Part shown: in pieces, positions 1-9,275 of the stretch
Numbering within the stretch: position 1 is the stretch's first letter
How the letters are laid out: the number at the start of each line of letters is the position of its first letter
NCBI GenBank assembly: GCA_022449455.1
Contig: JAKUPL010000019.1
Span: 38,171-89,449 of the forward strand
Direction of reading: 5' to 3'
Origin: Alcanivorax sp.
GTDB taxonomy: Bacteria > Pseudomonadota > Gammaproteobacteria > Pseudomonadales > Alcanivoracaceae
DNA length: 51,279 nt
Notes under the pieces: generated by a model
What the model was told of the DNA's origin: nothing
Databases searched by the model: none
What the model saw: the letters and a program-made list of their open reading frames with translations, nothing else
Made by a program: the position numbers and the translations under genes

Positions 1-942
1 CAACGCCAGAAAGTCCGGCGCCAGCAGGCCGCGCCAGCGGGGCAGGCTCCAAAGCGCCAGTTGCAGCACCGGCAGCAGGAAGCCGAACACGATGGGCAGC
101 CACAGCAGCGCCGCCAACAGCAGCCCGGGCAGCGGGCGCAGGGGCGTGGCCGGGGCCGGCGGGCCGCCGCCGGCGATGCGCCGCTGCTGGCGGGCGTGGC
201 GCTCCACCCCCAGCAGCGCCACCATGGCCAGCAGCAGCACGCCGGCCAGTTGCGCCGCCGCCAACCGGTCGCCGAGCCCGAACCAGGTGCGGTAGATGCC
301 GGTGCTCAGGGTGGGCACGCCGAAATAGGCCACGGTGCCGTAGTCCGCCAGGGTCTCCATCAGCACCAGCGCCAGCCCCGCGACAATGGCCGGCCTGGCC
401 AGCGGCAGCGCCACCCGGAAGAAACGCCGCCAGGGGCCGGCGCCCAGGGTGCGGGCGACTTCCTGGGCCAGCGCCGCCTGGCTGACGAAGGCGGCCCGCG
501 CCATCAGGTACACATACGGGTAAAGCACCAGGGTGAACATGGCCACCGCCCCGGCGGGGCCGCGGATGTCCGGCAGGGGCACGGCCAGCGCCCGTTGCAG
601 GGCGCCTTCGCTGGCCAGCAGGCCGGTCCAGGTGTAGGCGATCAGATAGGCGGGGCAGGCCAGTGGCAGCAGCAGGGCCCATTCCAGCAGGCGGCGCCCG
701 GGAAAGCGCAGCCGCGCCACCGACCAGGCGGCGCCCACGCCGATCACCAGGGCGCCCAGGCCGGTGCCCAGGGCCAGCAGCAGCGACAGGCGCACATAGC
801 CGGGCAGCACCGTGGCGCGCAGGTGCGCCCAGTTGGGGGAGGCGCCGGCCAGCCAGCTGCCGGCCACCACCAGCACCGGCGCGGCCAGCGCCAGGGCCAG
901 AATCAGCAGCAGCCAGGAGCGGCCGCCCGCCGTGGACCGCAA
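1..942 (-). CDS. Ferric iron ABC transporter permease, FbpB/SfuB type (3' end outside window)
   Basis: Inner-membrane permease expected to pass Fe3+ delivered by the downstream-strand neighbour, the periplasmic iron-binding protein. About 314 codons are visible; the C-terminus lies beyond the left edge. The translation is a chain of Leu/Ala/Val-rich membrane segments. A typical permease EAA-loop sequence (RTLGAGPWRRFFRVALPLARP) lies roughly 170-190 residues in, followed by a second membrane block beginning LPGLLLAALLWLPIVFGF, as expected of the two-fold FbpB permeases. I place the start at a TTG (942-940), five bases after the binding-protein stop, because no ATG or GTG fits and GGA lies about 9 bases upstream; the start is moderately certain. 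It follows the binding-protein gene directly, so the two form an operon. The ATPase gene would be expected further left. Confidence 0.85.
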   Translation of the reverse strand, partial: MRSTAGGRSWLLLILALALAAPVLVVAGSWLAGASPNWAHLRATVLPGYVRLSLLLALGTGLGALVIGVGAAWSVARLRFPGRRLLEWALLLPLACPAYLIAYTWTGLLASEGALQRALAVPLPDIRGPAGAVAMFTLVLYPYVYLMARAAFVSQAALAQEVARTLGAGPWRRFFRVALPLARPAIVAGLALVLMETLADYGTVAYFGVPTLSTGIYRTWFGLGDRLAAAQLAGVLLLAMVALLGVERHARQQRRIAGGGPPAPATPLRPLPGLLLAALLWLPIVFGFLLPVLQLALWSLPRWRGLLAPDFLAL

Positions 943-946
943 CCGC

Positions 947-1969
947 TTATTTCCAGCCGGCCTGGTCCATCACCTTGACGGCGTCGGCGTTCCGTTCACC
1001 CAGCTTCACCAGCGGCAGGTCATCCTGTTTGAACTCGCCCCAGCTTTGCAGCAGCTCGCTGGCGGGTACGCCCGGGCGCACCGGGTATTCGTGATTGGTT
1101 TCCGCGTACCACTGCTGGGACTCGTCGCTGACCAGGAATTCCAGCAGTTTTTGCGCGTTATCGGGGTTCGGGGCGTGGGTGGTGACGCCGGCGCCGGAGA
1201 TGTTGACGTGGATGCCACGGCCATCCTGATTCGGCCAGAACACCCGCACCCGATGGGCGATGTCGCGGGTTTCATCGTCCTGATCGGCTTGCATCATGCC
1301 GAGATAGTAGGTGTTCACCACCGCAAGATCGCAGTCGCCGGCGGCCACCGCCTTGATCTGGTCACGGTCGCCGCCGACCGGATCCCGGGCCATGTTGGCC
1401 ACCAGGCCTTCGGCCCATTCGCGGGTGGCCTGCTCGCCGTCGTGGGCGATCAGGCTGGCCACCAGGGACTGGTTGTAGATGTTGTCCGAGGAGCGGATGC
1501 AGATGCGGTCGGCCCATTGCTCGTCGGCCAGCGCTTCGTAGGTGGACAGGTTGGCCGGGTCCACCCGGTCCGGGGCATAGACGATCACCCGGCCGCGTAC
1601 CGACAGGCCGAACCAGCGGCCCTCGGGCTCGCGCAGGGCCGGCGGCACCTGGCGGTCCAGTTCCTGGCTGCTGGTGGCGGCCAGCAGGCCCTCTTCCTGG
1701 GCCCGGTACAGACGGCCGGCGTCCACGGTGACCAGCACATCGGCGGGGCTGTGCTCACCCTCCGCCTTCATGCGTTCCACCAGGGCGTCGGCGCTGCCGG
1801 TGATCAGGTTCACGGTGGTGCCGGTCTGTTCGGAGAAACGGTCCAGAAGCGGCTTGATCAGCGCTTCCTTGCGGGCGGAGTAGACGTTCACTTCGTCGGT
1901 TTGCGTGCCGCAACCGGTGGTGATCAGGGCGGCGACGAGCAGGGAAACGAGCAGGCCAAAACGGCGCAT
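947..1969 (-). CDS. Periplasmic Fe3+-binding protein of ABC transporter, FbpA/AfuA type
   Basis: 340-residue extracytoplasmic solute-binding protein that would capture ferric iron in the periplasm for the adjacent permease. The N-terminus MRRFGLLVSLLVAALITTGC has a lipobox with Cys20, so this copy is probably a lipoprotein. The mature start VNVYSARKEALIKPLLDRF is characteristic of the iron-binding FbpA/HitA group, and the adjacent tyrosines Tyr221-Tyr222 (VVNTYYLGMM) match the Tyr pair that coordinates iron in that family. I chose ATG 1969 because GGAG lies upstream and a signal sequence follows at once; an in-frame ATG 63 bases earlier would put the upstream operator-like site inside the gene. 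A Fur-box-like sequence lies about 40 bases upstream, in keeping with iron repression. Confidence 0.93.
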   Translation of the reverse strand: MRRFGLLVSLLVAALITTGCGTQTDEVNVYSARKEALIKPLLDRFSEQTGTTVNLITGSADALVERMKAEGEHSPADVLVTVDAGRLYRAQEEGLLAATSSQELDRQVPPALREPEGRWFGLSVRGRVIVYAPDRVDPANLSTYEALADEQWADRICIRSSDNIYNQSLVASLIAHDGEQATREWAEGLVANMARDPVGGDRDQIKAVAAGDCDLAVVNTYYLGMMQADQDDETRDIAHRVRVFWPNQDGRGIHVNISGAGVTTHAPNPDNAQKLLEFLVSDESQQWYAETNHEYPVRPGVPASELLQSWGEFKQDDLPLVKLGERNADAVKVMDQAGWK

Positions 1970-2011
1970 AAGGAAGAACTCCAGGCAGAAAAACACGCGC
2001 CGGATACAATC

Positions 2012-2030
2012 ATTAATGAGAATATTTATC
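2012..2030 (-). promoter_or_regulatory. Fur-box-like operator upstream of the iron-binding protein gene
   Basis: Read on the minus strand this 19-mer is GATAAATATTCTCATTAAT. It matches 13 of 19 positions of the classical Fur consensus GATAATGATAATCATTATC, including GATAA at one end and TCATTA near the other. It is an AT-rich island in GC-rich DNA, 43 bases upstream of the chosen start of an iron-uptake gene, which is where iron repression would be expected. The match is seen; binding by Fur is inferred. Confidence 0.65.
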
Positions 2031-2053
2031 AATCAAGGCACCGGACGTATCTG

Positions 2054-2084
2054 TCCGCCGCCGGCGGTCGCGCCCGGCGGCGGA
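2054..2084 (-). terminator. GC-rich hairpin directly after the ycgB stop codon
   Basis: An 11-bp perfect stem (TCCGCCGCCGG / CCGGCGGCGGA, 9-nt loop) begins at the base next to the SpoVR-family gene's TGA. There is no U-tract after it on the minus strand, so it is either a weak terminator or a 3'-end stabilising hairpin. Confidence 0.45.
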
Positions 2085-3596
2085 TCAGGGCGCGGGCATC
2101 GACAGCCGTTCCACCACGGTGCCGTTATCGATGCTCTCCAGGTGCACGTCGAAGCCCCACAGGCGGTGCAAATGGCGCAGCACCTCGCGGCCACTGTCCG
2201 CGTCCAGCGGCCGGTGGTGCTGGCGGATATGCTGCAGGGTCAGGGAGCGGTCGCCGCGCACGTCGGCGTGATAGACCTGAATGTTGGGCTCCTGAATGCT
2301 CAGGTTGTACTGCTCCGAGAGCCGGTTGCGGATCAGGTAATAGCCACGGTCATCGTGGATGGCGTCGATTTCGATGTAGTCGCGTTCGGCGTCGTCGAAC
2401 AGGCTGAACAGCTTGAACTCGCGGATCAATCGGGGCGACAGGAACTGCTGGATAAAGCTCTCGTCCTTGAAGCTTTCCATGGCGAATTTAAGCGTGGTCA
2501 GCCAGTCGCTGCCGGCCATGTCCGGGAACCAGCGCCGGTCTTCCTCGGTGGGGTGTTCGCAGATGCGACGAATGTCGGTGAACATGGCGAACCCCAGGGC
2601 GTAGGGGTTGATGCCGGAGTAATAGGGGGAATCGAACGGCGGCTGGTAGACCACCTGGCTGTGGTTCTGCAGGAACTCCAGCATGAAACCGTCGCCCACC
2701 TGACCGCTGTCGTAGAGGTCGTGGAGCAGGGTGTAATGCCAGAAGGTGGCCCAGCCCTCGTTCATGACCTTGGTCTGGCGTTGTGGGTAGAAGTACTGGG
2801 CCATCTTGCGCACGATGCGCAGGATTTCCCGTTGCCAGGGCTCCAGCAAGGGCGCGTTTTTCTCCAGAAAATAGAGCAGGTTTTCCTGGGGCTCCGCCGG
2901 AAAGCGGCTGCTGGGCTCGCGGCGCTGCACCGCCGGCTGCAGTTCCGGAAACGTCTTCCACAGCTCCGACACCTGCCGCTGCAACACTTCCTCGCGCTCC
3001 CGCTGGCGCTGCCGTTCCCGCTGGGCGGAGATCGGCGTGGGGCGCTTGTAGCGATCCACGCCGTAGTTCATCAGCGCGTGGCAGGAGTCCAGGGTCTCCT
3101 CCACCGCCGCCACGCCGTGGCGCTGCTCGCACTCGGCGATGTAATGGCGGGCGAACACCAGGTAGTCGATGATCGCCGAGGCGTCGGTCCAGGTTTTGAA
3201 CAGATAGTTGCCCTTGAAGAAGGAATTGTGGCCGTAGCTGGCGTGGGCGATCACCAGTGCCTGCATGGTGATGGTGTTCTCTTCCATCAGGTAAGCGATG
3301 CACGGGTTGGAGTTGATCACGATCTCGTAGGCCAGACCCATCTGCCCGCGCCGGTAGCGGCCTTCCACCTCCACGAATTGCTTGCCGAAGGACCAGTGGT
3401 TGTAGCCCACCGGCATGCCCACCGAGGAGTAGGCGTCCATCATCTGTTCCGAGGAAATCACCTCGATCTGGTTGGGGTAGGTGTCCAGGCCGTACTTGCC
3501 GTGGGCCAGTTCAGCGATGGCCTGGTCGTAGCGGGCCAGGGTTTCGAAGTCCCAGTCCGAGCCGCTGGAGAGTCGTTTGCTTTCGGTCACCGTCAT
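2085..3596 (-). CDS. ycgB: SpoVR family protein (YcgB-like)
   Basis: 503-residue SpoVR-family protein, close to the roughly 510 residues of E. coli YcgB. The family is widely linked with PrkA and YeaH, and its biochemical role is not firmly known. Recognisable family sequences are near residues 50-100 ([33 protein letters not shown]) and [21 protein letters not shown], and in the middle [18 protein letters not shown], where the conserved HAxxxHN and EGxAxxxH-like histidines are present. The ATG (3596-3594) overlaps the yeaH TGA as ATGA, implying translational coupling, and it is the last gene of prkA-yeaH-ycgB. I rejected upstream in-frame extensions that would overlap yeaH for over 100 bases. 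Confidence 0.93.
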   Translation of the reverse strand: MTVTESKRLSSGSDWDFETLARYDQAIAELAHGKYGLDTYPNQIEVISSEQMMDAYSSVGMPVGYNHWSFGKQFVEVEGRYRRGQMGLAYEIVINSNPCIAYLMEENTITMQALVIAHASYGHNSFFKGNYLFKTWTDASAIIDYLVFARHYIAECEQRHGVAAVEETLDSCHALMNYGVDRYKRPTPISAQRERQRQREREEVLQRQVSELWKTFPELQPAVQRREPSSRFPAEPQENLLYFLEKNAPLLEPWQREILRIVRKMAQYFYPQRQTKVMNEGWATFWHYTLLHDLYDSGQVGDGFMLEFLQNHSQVVYQPPFDSPYYSGINPYALGFAMFTDIRRICEHPTEEDRRWFPDMAGSDWLTTLKFAMESFKDESFIQQFLSPRLIREFKLFSLFDDAERDYIEIDAIHDDRGYYLIRNRLSEQYNLSIQEPNIQVYHADVRGDRSLTLQHIRQHHRPLDADSGREVLRHLHRLWGFDVHLESIDNGTVVERLSMPAP

Positions 3597-4873
3597 GCCG
3601 CCTCCATCCGCTTTCTGAACAGACGCCGGAACACCGGATAGATGTCGCCGGGGTCGTCGAGCTGGGCCATGGAGAAACTGTCGCCGTGCCGGTCCTGCAC
3701 GCTTTGGTACTGCTCCCACAGGGCCTGGTGGCTGCGCGGCATGACTTCCACGTAGGAAAAGTGCTGCAGGCGCGGCAGCAGCTCCTTCTCCAGCAGGCGC
3801 GCGCAGGACGGAGAGTCATCGTTCCAGTTGTCGCCGTCGGAGGCCTGGGCGGCGTACAGGTTCCATTCGTCCAGCGGGTAGCGTTGCTTGATGATGTCCA
3901 GGGTCAGCTTGAGCGCGCTGGAAACGATGGTGCCGCCGGTTTCCCGGGAATAGAAAAACTCCTCCTCGGTGACTTCCTTGGCGCTGGTGTGATGGCGGAT
4001 AAACACCACCTCCGTGTGCTCGTAGTTCCGTTGCAGGAACAGGTAGAGCAGCAGGAAGAAGCGCTTGGCCAGATCCTTCATGTCCTGATTCATGGAGCCG
4101 GACACGTCCATGATGCAGAACATCACCGCCCGGCTGACCGGGGTCGGTACCTGGACGTGGTGGTTGTAGCGCAGATCCACCTCGTCCAGAAACGGGATGC
4201 GCTCCAGCCGGCGCTGCAGGCGCGCGATCTGCTCTTCCAGTTCGGTAAGCCGCTGGTGGCGCTCCGGCGACTGATCCTGGCGCAACAGGGCGTCACGCTC
4301 TTCCTTGAGCAGGCGCAGCCGCTTGCGGCTGGCCGATGACAGGGCGCGCCGGCGCATCGAGGCCTGGCGCATGGAGCGCACGATATTGATCTTGGCGGGC
4401 AGGCCGTGGCTGACGATGCCGCCGTGGCGGCGGTGGAAATTGCGGGTGCCCTGCAGGTGGCGTTTCACCAGATTGGGCAGGGCCAGATCCTCGAACAGAA
4501 AGTTGAGGAATTCACGCTGGTCGATCTCAAAGGCGAATTCGTCCTCACCGTCGCCGCTATCGCCGGCCTTCTGACCGCCGGCGCCGCCCTGGCCGCCGGA
4601 CGGCTTTTTGATGCGGTCGCCCTGCTGGAATTCCTTGTTGCCCGGGTGCACCACATTGCGGCGGCCGCCGGCGCCATGGTGAAAGCCGGGTTCGGACAGG
4701 TCCTTGCGCGGAATGGAGATGCGTTCGCCCTGTTCCATGTCGGTGATCGAACGCCGCCCCACCGCGTCGTTCACCGCTTCGCGGATGTGGCGCCGGTAGC
4801 GCTCCAGAAAGCGCTGCCGGTTCACCGTGCTTTTGTGCTTGCCGTTAAGACGCCGGTCGATGATGTAGCTCAT
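3593..4873 (-). CDS. yeaH: DUF444/UPF0229 protein YeaH
   Basis: 426-residue YeaH family protein, cytoplasmic, encoded with PrkA kinase and SpoVR partners. The N-terminus [20 protein letters not shown] is typical. A flexible Gly/Lys/Asp-rich linker spans about residues 60-112, a charged coiled-coil-prone stretch about 180-225, and a von Willebrand A-like domain begins near 245 with the MIDAS-type motif DVSGS at 256-260. GGAGG lies 8 bases before the ATG. In Pseudomonas and E. coli this gene sits with yeaG (prkA) and responds to starvation and general stress; that role is carried over here by homology and by the conserved gene order. Confidence 0.93.
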   Translation of the reverse strand: MSYIIDRRLNGKHKSTVNRQRFLERYRRHIREAVNDAVGRRSITDMEQGERISIPRKDLSEPGFHHGAGGRRNVVHPGNKEFQQGDRIKKPSGGQGGAGGQKAGDSGDGEDEFAFEIDQREFLNFLFEDLALPNLVKRHLQGTRNFHRRHGGIVSHGLPAKINIVRSMRQASMRRRALSSASRKRLRLLKEERDALLRQDQSPERHQRLTELEEQIARLQRRLERIPFLDEVDLRYNHHVQVPTPVSRAVMFCIMDVSGSMNQDMKDLAKRFFLLLYLFLQRNYEHTEVVFIRHHTSAKEVTEEEFFYSRETGGTIVSSALKLTLDIIKQRYPLDEWNLYAAQASDGDNWNDDSPSCARLLEKELLPRLQHFSYVEVMPRSHQALWEQYQSVQDRHGDSFSMAQLDDPGDIYPVFRRLFRKRMEAA

Positions 4874-4912
4874 TGGGCTTCCTCCGGAAGAGCCGGGGTG
4901 GATCGCGGTCGG

Positions 4913-6835
4913 TTATTGGGCTTTACGTACGCGCAGATACCATTCGGAAAGCAGGCGAACCTGCTTCTCGGTGTAACCCCGGTCCATCATCCGCTTGACG
5001 AAGTTGTCGTGCTTGCGGCGGTCGTCCTCGCTGCCCTTGGGATTGAATGAGATCACCGGCAGCAGATCTTCCGTGTTGGAGAACATTTTCTTCTCGATCA
5101 CGTCGCGCAGTTTCTGGTAGCTCATCCAGCTGGGGTTGCGACCGGCGTTGTTGGCGCGGGCGCGCAGCACGAAGTTGACCACCTCGTTGCGGAAGTCCTT
5201 GGGATTGGAAATGCCCGCCGGTTTTTCGATCTTTTCCAGCTCCTCGTTGAGGGCCTGGCGGTCAAAGATCTCGCCGGTGTCCGGGTCACGGAATTCCTGA
5301 TCCTGAATCCAGAAGTCCGCGTACATCACATAGCGGTCGAAAATGTTCTGGCCGTATTCGGAGTAGGACTCCAGGTAGGCGGTCTGGATCTCCTTGCCGA
5401 TGAACTCCACGTAATGCGGCACCAGGTATTCCTTGATAAAGCGGCGGTACTGATCCTGCCGCTCCTGGGAATACTGTTCCTGCTCGATGCGCTGCTCGAG
5501 CACGTGCATCAGATGCACCGGGTTGGCCGCCACCTCGGTGTGGTCGAAGTTGAACACCTTGGAAAGAATCTTGAAGGCGAAGCGGGTGGAGAGCCCGTCC
5601 ATGCCCTCGTCCACGCCGGCCATGTCGCGGTACTCCTGGATCGACTTGGCGCGCGGGTCGATGTCCTTCAGGTTTTCGCCGTCGTAAATGCGCATCTTCG
5701 AATAGATGCTGGAGTTCTCCGGTTCCTTGAGGCGCGTAAGCACCGAGAACTGGGCGAGCATACGCAGGGTATCCGGCGCGCAGTGCGCCTCGCGCAGGCT
5801 GGAGTTGCGCAGCAGCTTGTCGTAGATCTGTTGTTCCTCGGTGACGCGCAGGCAGTAGGGCACCTTGACGATATAGACCCGGTCGATAAAGGCCTCGTTG
5901 TTCTTGTTGTTCTTGAAGGTCTGCCACTCCGCTTCGTTGGAATGCGCCAGCACGATGCCATCGAACGGAATCGCGCCCATGTGCTCGGTGCCGTTGTAGT
6001 TGCCTTCCTGGGTGGCGGTGAGCAGCGGGTGCAGCACCTTGATCGGCGCCTTGAACATCTCCACGAATTCGAGCAGGCCCTGATTGGCCCGGCACAGGCC
6101 GCCGGAGAAGCTGTAGGCGTCCGGGTCTTCCTGGGCGAAGTCCTCCAGCTTGCGGATGTCCACCTTGCCCACCAGGGACGAAATGTCCTGGTTGTTTTCG
6201 TCACCGGGTTCGGTCTTGGCCACCGCCACCTGATCGAGAATCGAGGGGTAGCGTTTGACCACCCGGAACTGGCTCAGATCGCCGCCGAATTCCTTGAGCC
6301 GTTTTACCGCCCAGGGCGACATGATGGTGTTCACATAACGGCGCGGAATGCCGTATTCCTCTTCCAGGATCGGGCCGTCCTCCTCCGGATCGAACAGGCA
6401 AAGAGGCGACTCGTTCACCGGCGAATCCTTGATCGCGTAGAACGGAATCTTCTGCATCAGCGCCTTGAGCTTTTCCGCCAGGGAGGATTTGCCGCCGCCC
6501 ACCGGGCCCAGCAAATAGAGAATCTGCTTGCGCTCTTCCAGGCCCTGGGCGGCGTGCCGGTAGTAGCTGACGATGTTTTCGATCACGTCTTCCAGGCCGT
6601 AGAACTCGCTGAACGCCGGGTAGCGCCGGATCATCTTGTTGGAAAAGATGCGGGAGAGGCGCGGGTCCTTGGACGTGTCCACCAGTTCCGGCTCGCCGAT
6701 GGCCATCAGCATGCGCTCGGCGGCCGAGGCGTAAACGCCGGGGTCGGTCTTGCACAGGGCCAGGTAATCCTCCAGGGACATTTCATCTTCCTGGGCGGCG
6801 TCGAACCGGGCCTGGTAGTGGCGAAGAATACTCAT
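4913..6835 (-). CDS. yeaG: PrkA-type serine protein kinase YeaG
   Basis: 640-residue PrkA family kinase, first secure gene of the stress operon with yeaH and ycgB. It has an AAA-like N-terminal domain with Walker A GPVGGGKSS at 110-118 and a C-terminal PrkA domain (about 390 to the end), the usual two-domain length. Family phrases such as DPRLSRIFSNKMIRRYPAF, HSNEAEWQTFKNNKNNEAF and VHLMHVLEQRIEQEQYSQE are clear. The start ATG has a strong AGGAGG nine bases upstream. In enterics the operon is induced by RpoS and nitrogen limitation; I could not see a convincing sigma-54 site here. A short upstream reading frame ends in an ATGA overlap with this start. Confidence 0.95.
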   Translation of the reverse strand: MSILRHYQARFDAAQEDEMSLEDYLALCKTDPGVYASAAERMLMAIGEPELVDTSKDPRLSRIFSNKMIRRYPAFSEFYGLEDVIENIVSYYRHAAQGLEERKQILYLLGPVGGGKSSLAEKLKALMQKIPFYAIKDSPVNESPLCLFDPEEDGPILEEEYGIPRRYVNTIMSPWAVKRLKEFGGDLSQFRVVKRYPSILDQVAVAKTEPGDENNQDISSLVGKVDIRKLEDFAQEDPDAYSFSGGLCRANQGLLEFVEMFKAPIKVLHPLLTATQEGNYNGTEHMGAIPFDGIVLAHSNEAEWQTFKNNKNNEAFIDRVYIVKVPYCLRVTEEQQIYDKLLRNSSLREAHCAPDTLRMLAQFSVLTRLKEPENSSIYSKMRIYDGENLKDIDPRAKSIQEYRDMAGVDEGMDGLSTRFAFKILSKVFNFDHTEVAANPVHLMHVLEQRIEQEQYSQERQDQYRRFIKEYLVPHYVEFIGKEIQTAYLESYSEYGQNIFDRYVMYADFWIQDQEFRDPDTGEIFDRQALNEELEKIEKPAGISNPKDFRNEVVNFVLRARANNAGRNPSWMSYQKLRDVIEKKMFSNTEDLLPVISFNPKGSEDDRRKHDNFVKRMMDRGYTEKQVRLLSEWYLRVRKAQ

Positions 6836-7035
6836 GCCTTACTCCCTCCTGACGATGGGGAATCGGTGGACTCAAACGGATGCCATGCCAGTTCCGTTCC
6901 AACTTCGCGGCGCGGACTGAACCGCGGCATGAACAAAGGGGCGAGAGAAAACGGGACGGCGGAGAGAATTAAAGCGGGCCCGTGCCACCGGGCGGCGGCA
7001 AAAAAAAGCCAGATCAGGGTCCGCGCATAATTCAT
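6832..7035 (-). CDS. Possible small hydrophobic protein upstream of yeaG (doubtful)
   Basis: A 67-codon frame begins MNYARTLIWLFFAAARW, preceded by GGGAG six bases before the ATG, and its TGA overlaps the yeaG ATG as ATGA. The N-terminal half is hydrophobic, with one possible membrane segment at about residues 7-35; the rest is Ser/Pro-rich. Third-position base use is less GC-rich than in the neighbouring genes, which argues for a chance frame in a leader. The ribosome site and the stop-start overlap argue the other way. yeaG has its own strong Shine-Dalgarno sequence, so this frame is not needed for its translation. I do not recognise the product. Confidence 0.25.
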   Translation of the reverse strand: MNYARTLIWLFFAAARWHGPALILSAVPFSLAPLFMPRFSPRREVGTELAWHPFESTDSPSSGGSKA

Positions 7036-7256
7036 CGGATACTCCCGGCCGACGTCCGCGGACGGCGGCGTGATGACGGGGTCGAGCAATGCGGGCGGAT
7101 TCAAAACCGTGCGATGTTTTGAATCACTCTGGTTCTAGCATGGCGCCAAAACGAACGCCAAGTCAAAAGCAAAAATGGACCAAACCGTGAAGAAAAAGTG
7201 GAGGGCGTGTGATATCGGATAAGCGGTGCGGAACACCCGCCGGGCGTGCGCCGCGC
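6836..7256. other. Gap between apaH and yeaG: probable yeaG leader and promoter region
   Basis: Apart from the doubtful 67-codon frame, this stretch has no gene. The part from about 7100 to 7200 is AT-richer than its surroundings and probably carries the minus-strand promoter of the yeaG operon. A TTGACT (minus strand, about 7163-7158) is a possible -35, but no good -10 lies at 16-18 bases. No clear terminator follows apaH. Confidence 0.4.
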
Positions 7257-8066
7257 TCAGCAGTCGCAGCGGAAACGGGTGTCGTCGTCGAGGCGCAGGG
7301 CGGTCAGGCAACCGCCCCACACGCAGCCGGTGTCCAGGGCTTCCACGCCGGCCACGCCGCTGCGGCCCTCGAGGGCGGCCCAGTGGCCGAACAGCACCCG
7401 GCACCCGGTGTCCACACGATCCGGATGCTCGAACCAGGGCACGAAGCCCGCCGGCGGCTGGTCGGCCTCGCCCTTGGTGGTCAGGTCCAGGTCGCCGTGG
7501 CGGTCGACGAAGCGCATGCGCGTGAAGTAATTGGTGATCACCCGCCAGCGGGTGGCGCCCGTCAGGTGATCGCGCCAGCCGGCCGGCTCGTTGCCGTACA
7601 TCTGACTGAAGAAGGTGTCCGCGCGCTCCGGGTCGGCCAGCACGCTGGTGATCTCCGCCGCCCGCTGGCGGGCCTGGTCCAGGGTCCACAGGGGCGGCAG
7701 GCCGGCATGGGCCATGACGGCGCCGAATTCCGGCGCCTCCACCAGCAACGGCTGACGCTGCAGCCAGGCCAGCAGGGTGTCCCGGTCCGGCGCGTCCAGA
7801 ATCGGCTGCAGGGTGTCCTTACTCTTCGGCCGGGCATGGCCGTGGGCCACCGCCAGCAGGTGCAGGTCATGATTGCCCAGAACCACCTGCACATTGTCGC
7901 GCAGGGCGTGCACCCGGCGCAGGGTGCCCAGGGAGTCCGGGCCCCGGTTGACCAGGTCCCCGGCGAGCAGCAGACGGTCCCGGTCCGGGTTGAAGCCGAT
8001 GGTCTCGAGCAGCGCCTCGAAGGGGTCCAGGCAGCCCTGCAGGTCGCCGATGGCAAAGGTACTCAT
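7257..8066 (-). CDS. apaH: Bis(5'-nucleosyl)-tetraphosphatase, symmetrical
   Basis: 269-residue ApaH, which splits diadenosine tetraphosphate into two ADP (and decaps Np4-capped RNA in enterics). The metallophosphatase signature is complete: GDLQGC at 7-12, GDLVNRG at 36-42, GNHD at 64-67, and the C-terminal FGHWAAL histidine. The length is that of the family. It is the last gene of the lptD-surA-pdxA-ksgA-apaG-apaH series, the same order as in E. coli and Pseudomonas, and starts 16 bases after the apaG stop. Confidence 0.96.
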   Translation of the reverse strand: MSTFAIGDLQGCLDPFEALLETIGFNPDRDRLLLAGDLVNRGPDSLGTLRRVHALRDNVQVVLGNHDLHLLAVAHGHARPKSKDTLQPILDAPDRDTLLAWLQRQPLLVEAPEFGAVMAHAGLPPLWTLDQARQRAAEITSVLADPERADTFFSQMYGNEPAGWRDHLTGATRWRVITNYFTRMRFVDRHGDLDLTTKGEADQPPAGFVPWFEHPDRVDTGCRVLFGHWAALEGRSGVAGVEALDTGCVWGGCLTALRLDDDTRFRCDC

Positions 8067-8082
8067 GGGGCGCTCCGGTGTA

Positions 8083-8472
8083 TCAGTGCAGGGCCCGCGG
8101 CACCGCCAGCGTGAAGGCCGGGATGTCCGCGTCGAAACAGGTGCCGTCCTCGGCCAGCATCTGATAGCTGCCGTGCATGGTGCCCACTTCGGTTTCCAGC
8201 ACCGCGCCGCTGGAATATTGGTAGAACCCGCCGGGCGCGATGCTGGGCTGCTCGCCGATCACGCCCTCGCCGTGCACCTCGCGGGTGCGTTCCTCGCCGT
8301 CGGTGATCACCCAATGGCGGGTCAGCAGCCGGGCGGTTTGTTTACCCTTGTTCTTGAGGGTGACGTGATAGGCGAACACCCAGCGCTGGTTGTCCGCGTC
8401 GCTCTGTTCGGGCAGGTATTCCACTTTCACGGAAACCTGGATCCGGTAGCGGTTCTCGTCCGCGAGGGTCAT
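8083..8472 (-). CDS. apaG: ApaG (Co2+/Mg2+ efflux-associated) protein
   Basis: 129-residue ApaG/DUF525 domain protein of unresolved biochemical role, a single beta-sandwich domain in the family. Characteristic sequences are FAYHVTLKNKGKQTARLL, HWVITDGEERTREVHGEGVIGEQP and PGGFYQYSSGAVLETEVGTMHGSY. The ATG at 8472 overlaps the ksgA stop as ATGA, which fixes this start over longer upstream frames. It is translationally coupled to ksgA and followed by apaH. Confidence 0.95.
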   Translation of the reverse strand: MTLADENRYRIQVSVKVEYLPEQSDADNQRWVFAYHVTLKNKGKQTARLLTRHWVITDGEERTREVHGEGVIGEQPSIAPGGFYQYSSGAVLETEVGTMHGSYQMLAEDGTCFDADIPAFTLAVPRALH

Positions 8473-9275
8473 GAACGGGCTCCTTGTGATTCCGGTGCGC
8501 CGGCGCTGGCATTGGCCAGGGCCACGTAGTCGGCCACCGTCAGGTGGTCGGGGCGCAGGCCCGGGTCGATGCCGGTGGCGGCGAACAGATCGGCGTCGAT
8601 CAGGCTTTTCAGGCTGTTGCGAATCGCCTTGCGGCGCTGGCTGAAGGCCTGGGCCACCAGCCGCGCCAGCCAGGCCGGGTCGTCGGCGGGCCAGGGCGGG
8701 GTCGCGTAGGGCGTCAGCCGCACCACCGCCGAATCCACCTTGGGCGGCGGCTGGAAGGCCCCCGGCGGCACGAAGAACAGGTAATCCGCCTGACAATGAT
8801 ACTGCACCATCACCGACAGGCGCCCGTAGTCCTTGCCGCCGGGGGCGGCGGTCAGCCGGTCCACCACCTCTTTCTGCAGCATGAAGGTCATGTCGGCGAT
8901 GGCGCCGGCCTGGTCCAGCAGATGGAAGATCAGCGGCGTGGAAATGTTGTAGGGCAGGTTGCCCACCACCCGCAGCGGGCGGCCGTCCGCCAGGGCGGCG
9001 AAGTCGAACCGCAGGGCGTCGCTCTCATGGATGGTGAGCCGTTCCGGGGCGATCCGTTCACGCAGCAGGGCGATCAGGTCCCGGTCCAGTTCCACCACCT
9101 GCAGATGGTCCACCTCGTCCAGCAGCGGGTAGGTGAGGGCGCCCTGGCCGGGGCCGATTTCCACCAGCGACTGGCCCTCGCCGGGGGCGACGCTGCGCAC
9201 CAGTCGTTCGATGATGGCCGGGTCGTGCAGAAAGTGCTGACCGAAGCGCTTGCGAGCGCGGTGCGGGGTGCTCAT
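8469..9275 (-). CDS. rsmA: 16S rRNA (adenine1518/1519-N6)-dimethyltransferase
   Basis: 268-residue KsgA/RsmA, which dimethylates two adjacent adenines in the 3'-terminal hairpin of 16S rRNA during 30S maturation. Visible are the start HRARKRFGQHFLHDP, the S-adenosylmethionine motif VEIGPGQGALT at 38-48, and the catalytic NLPYN at 106-110. Its stop overlaps apaG and its start overlaps the pdxA stop (ATGA), so the genes are coupled. Confidence 0.96.
   Translation of the reverse strand: MSTPHRARKRFGQHFLHDPAIIERLVRSVAPGEGQSLVEIGPGQGALTYPLLDEVDHLQVVELDRDLIALLRERIAPERLTIHESDALRFDFAALADGRPLRVVGNLPYNISTPLIFHLLDQAGAIADMTFMLQKEVVDRLTAAPGGKDYGRLSVMVQYHCQADYLFFVPPGAFQPPPKVDSAVVRLTPYATPPWPADDPAWLARLVAQAFSQRRKAIRNSLKSLIDADLFAATGIDPGLRPDHLTVADYVALANASAGAPESQGARS

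Noticed and set aside
812-2407. Long open frame on the plus strand opposite fbpA and ycgB
   Set aside because: High-GC shadow frame. The minus-strand genes have clear family motifs; the plus translation has none.
7100-7165. Possible sigma-54 promoter of the yeaG operon
   Set aside because: A minus-strand TTGGCGC could be the -24 element, but the -12 position reads GA rather than GC, so the invariant dinucleotide is missing.
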